A stretch of DNA of 34,943 nt. Source: Flammeovirgaceae bacterium. Lineage in GTDB: Bacteria > Bacteroidota > Bacteroidia > Cytophagales > Cyclobacteriaceae. The translations under genes and the position numbers were made by a program. Below the pieces are notes generated by a model, which saw only the letters and a list, made by a program, of their open reading frames with translations, was not told the origin of the DNA and did not search any database. The stretch lies in the NCBI GenBank assembly GCA_023251155.1, contig JAHEZH010000053.1:1-34943 (forward strand), read 5' to 3'. Shown here piece after piece: positions 34,136 to 34,943 of the stretch; position 1 is the first letter of the stretch, and every line of letters starts with the position of its first letter.

Positions 34136-34943
34136 TTACTTCTTTCGGTTGAGCAGCTGCAAAAACACATACGCGATTTCTTCTTCCTTAGGTGTAGCGT
34201 ACACCTCATACACGGCCTTCAGAAAAAAATCAGAGTAAAAACTCCTGTCGGGGTTTGTTTCCTTTGGTATCCAATATGGAATGCAGGAAAGCAGATGATA
34301 TTGATTATCCCGCACATCAAAAACTATGATCAGGTTGACATTCTCTTCTGTGCCAGTATCATGAAAAAGAAAAGCAGGGAAATCGAGGAGCTCTGTTTGC
34401 TTCAGTTCCGGAATTAAGTTCGCATCGAAGTATTCGTATTTTACTATGCGTACCCATGGATATACCTGCGCCAGCAATTGCTGTACCTGCTGAAGTTTTT
34501 TGTACCCGACCTGGTAAGGTATGTGATCATCCGAAAAAGCAGCGATCGGTATCCACTGTTGCGAACTCAGTTGCAAATACTGCAATGCTGATTTGGCAAT
34601 GGTAAGTTTATAATCAAAATAAGAGTAGCCCGGAACAAAATAGCCCGGATAGAAATAGCACAGCTTCAGTTCCTGGCAATATTGAATCTTCAAATAGATG
34701 AGGTATTTACCAAGACTGTGTTTTCTATATTCCGGATCGTAAAAAGAGGTAATGCCTTCTGCACTGATTTCTCCCTCATCAAAAAAACCACAACCGATCA
34801 GTTTGTTATGATCATATAAGGTCACTTCATACGTTGTGAAAACAGAATGAGTTTCGGTTTTACCAAACAACAAATGGCGAAGTGACTCCGATGTCTGAAA
34901 CGGAAGAGATTGTTTATAATTCGCATAGAGCTCTTCTTTCTCC
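34136..34943 (-). CDS. Arginyl-tRNA-protein transferase (ATE1/Bpt)-like protein, 5' end outside window
   Basis: About 268 residues visible; the frame stays open to the right edge, so the N-terminus is missing. The TTG at 34873 is not a credible start because matching sequence (ELYANYKQSLPF, then SLRHLLFGKTETH) continues upstream. The GNAT-like C-domain of the ATE family is clear: YEVTLYDHNKLIGCGFFDEGE, SFYDPEYRKHSLGKYLIYLKI and CYFYPGYFVPGYSYFDYK. Enzymes of this family move an amino acid from charged tRNA to a protein N-terminus and create N-degrons. The second half (VNLIIVFDVRDNQYHLLSC) is less typical. The cysteine-rich N-domain that would settle ATE1 versus Bpt lies off the window. Confidence 0.72.
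   Translation of the reverse strand, partial: EKEELYANYKQSLPFQTSESLRHLLFGKTETHSVFTTYEVTLYDHNKLIGCGFFDEGEISAEGITSFYDPEYRKHSLGKYLIYLKIQYCQELKLCYFYPGYFVPGYSYFDYKLTIAKSALQYLQLSSQQWIPIAAFSDDHIPYQVGYKKLQQVQQLLAQVYPWVRIVKYEYFDANLIPELKQTELLDFPAFLFHDTGTEENVNLIIVFDVRDNQYHLLSCIPYWIPKETNPDRSFYSDFFLKAVYEVYATPKEEEIAYVFLQLLNRKK

Noticed and set aside
1-34943. CRISPR array, insertion sequence, prophage or rRNA
   Set aside because: No regularly spaced repeats, transposase or integrase motifs, phage genes or rRNA sequence were seen on either strand.

Overview
The window reads as chromosomal core and accessory sequence from a member of the Bacteroidota, most likely an aerobic Cytophagales-type bacterium. The reasons are a SusC/RagA plus SusD/RagB pair, type IX secretion (T9SS) associated proteins (a PorP/SprF-like protein and a PorE-like OmpA lipoprotein), a DUF4271 protein beside HemD, Bacteroidota-type promoters (TTTG about 19 nt before TAnnTTTG), and few Shine-Dalgarno-like sites. 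No rRNA, insertion sequence, integrase, prophage or CRISPR array was seen. The placement below phylum is an inference.

Layout. Bases 1-2424 (minus): DUF4271 membrane protein, uroporphyrinogen-III synthase-like hemD and the 5' part of a porP/sprF gene, divergent from hemW (2508-3638). A small TerB-like hypothetical gene follows and converges on metK across a shared terminator. Bases 5509-6968 (minus): an RsmI-like methyltransferase translationally coupled (ATGA overlap) to an upstream YbfF-like esterase. Bases 7098-8327 (plus): lysA, preceded by a perfect 5'-leader hairpin. Bases 8469-11936 (plus): a TetR regulator with a probable self-operator, a 79-residue protein, an MFS exporter and a BaiN/HI0933-type flavoprotein. 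A tRNA-Phe gene lies on the minus strand at 12055-12127 with a textbook promoter and terminator.

Bases 12245-17072 (plus): a membrane-anchored HdrC-like 4Fe-4S protein and an HdrB-like CCG-domain protein that probably form one electron-transfer complex, a conserved Bacteroidota protein of unknown function, and the PorE-like lipoprotein. Bases 17294-25963: an S9 prolyl-oligopeptidase-type exopeptidase divergent from a SusC/SusD pair, then an exported DinB-like protein. Together the peptidase and RagAB-like importer suggest an oligopeptide uptake locus. Bases 26036-26470 hold a decayed DUF4440 (NTF2-fold) gene broken by several frameshifts and a stop. Transketolase follows.

Bases 28651-34943 are a mixed set: an exported BD-FAE-like esterase, a YCF48/Asp-box beta-propeller protein, a small lipoprotein, a ThuA-domain protein, an unusual 505-residue cytosolic lipase-like protein, and a partial ATE1-like aminoacyl-tRNA-protein transferase running off the right edge.

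I see no complete undescribed system. The best leads are the HdrBC-like pair, the hairpin at the very start of the lysA leader, the DUF4271-hemD-porP linkage, the lipase-like protein and the arginyltransferase-like protein.
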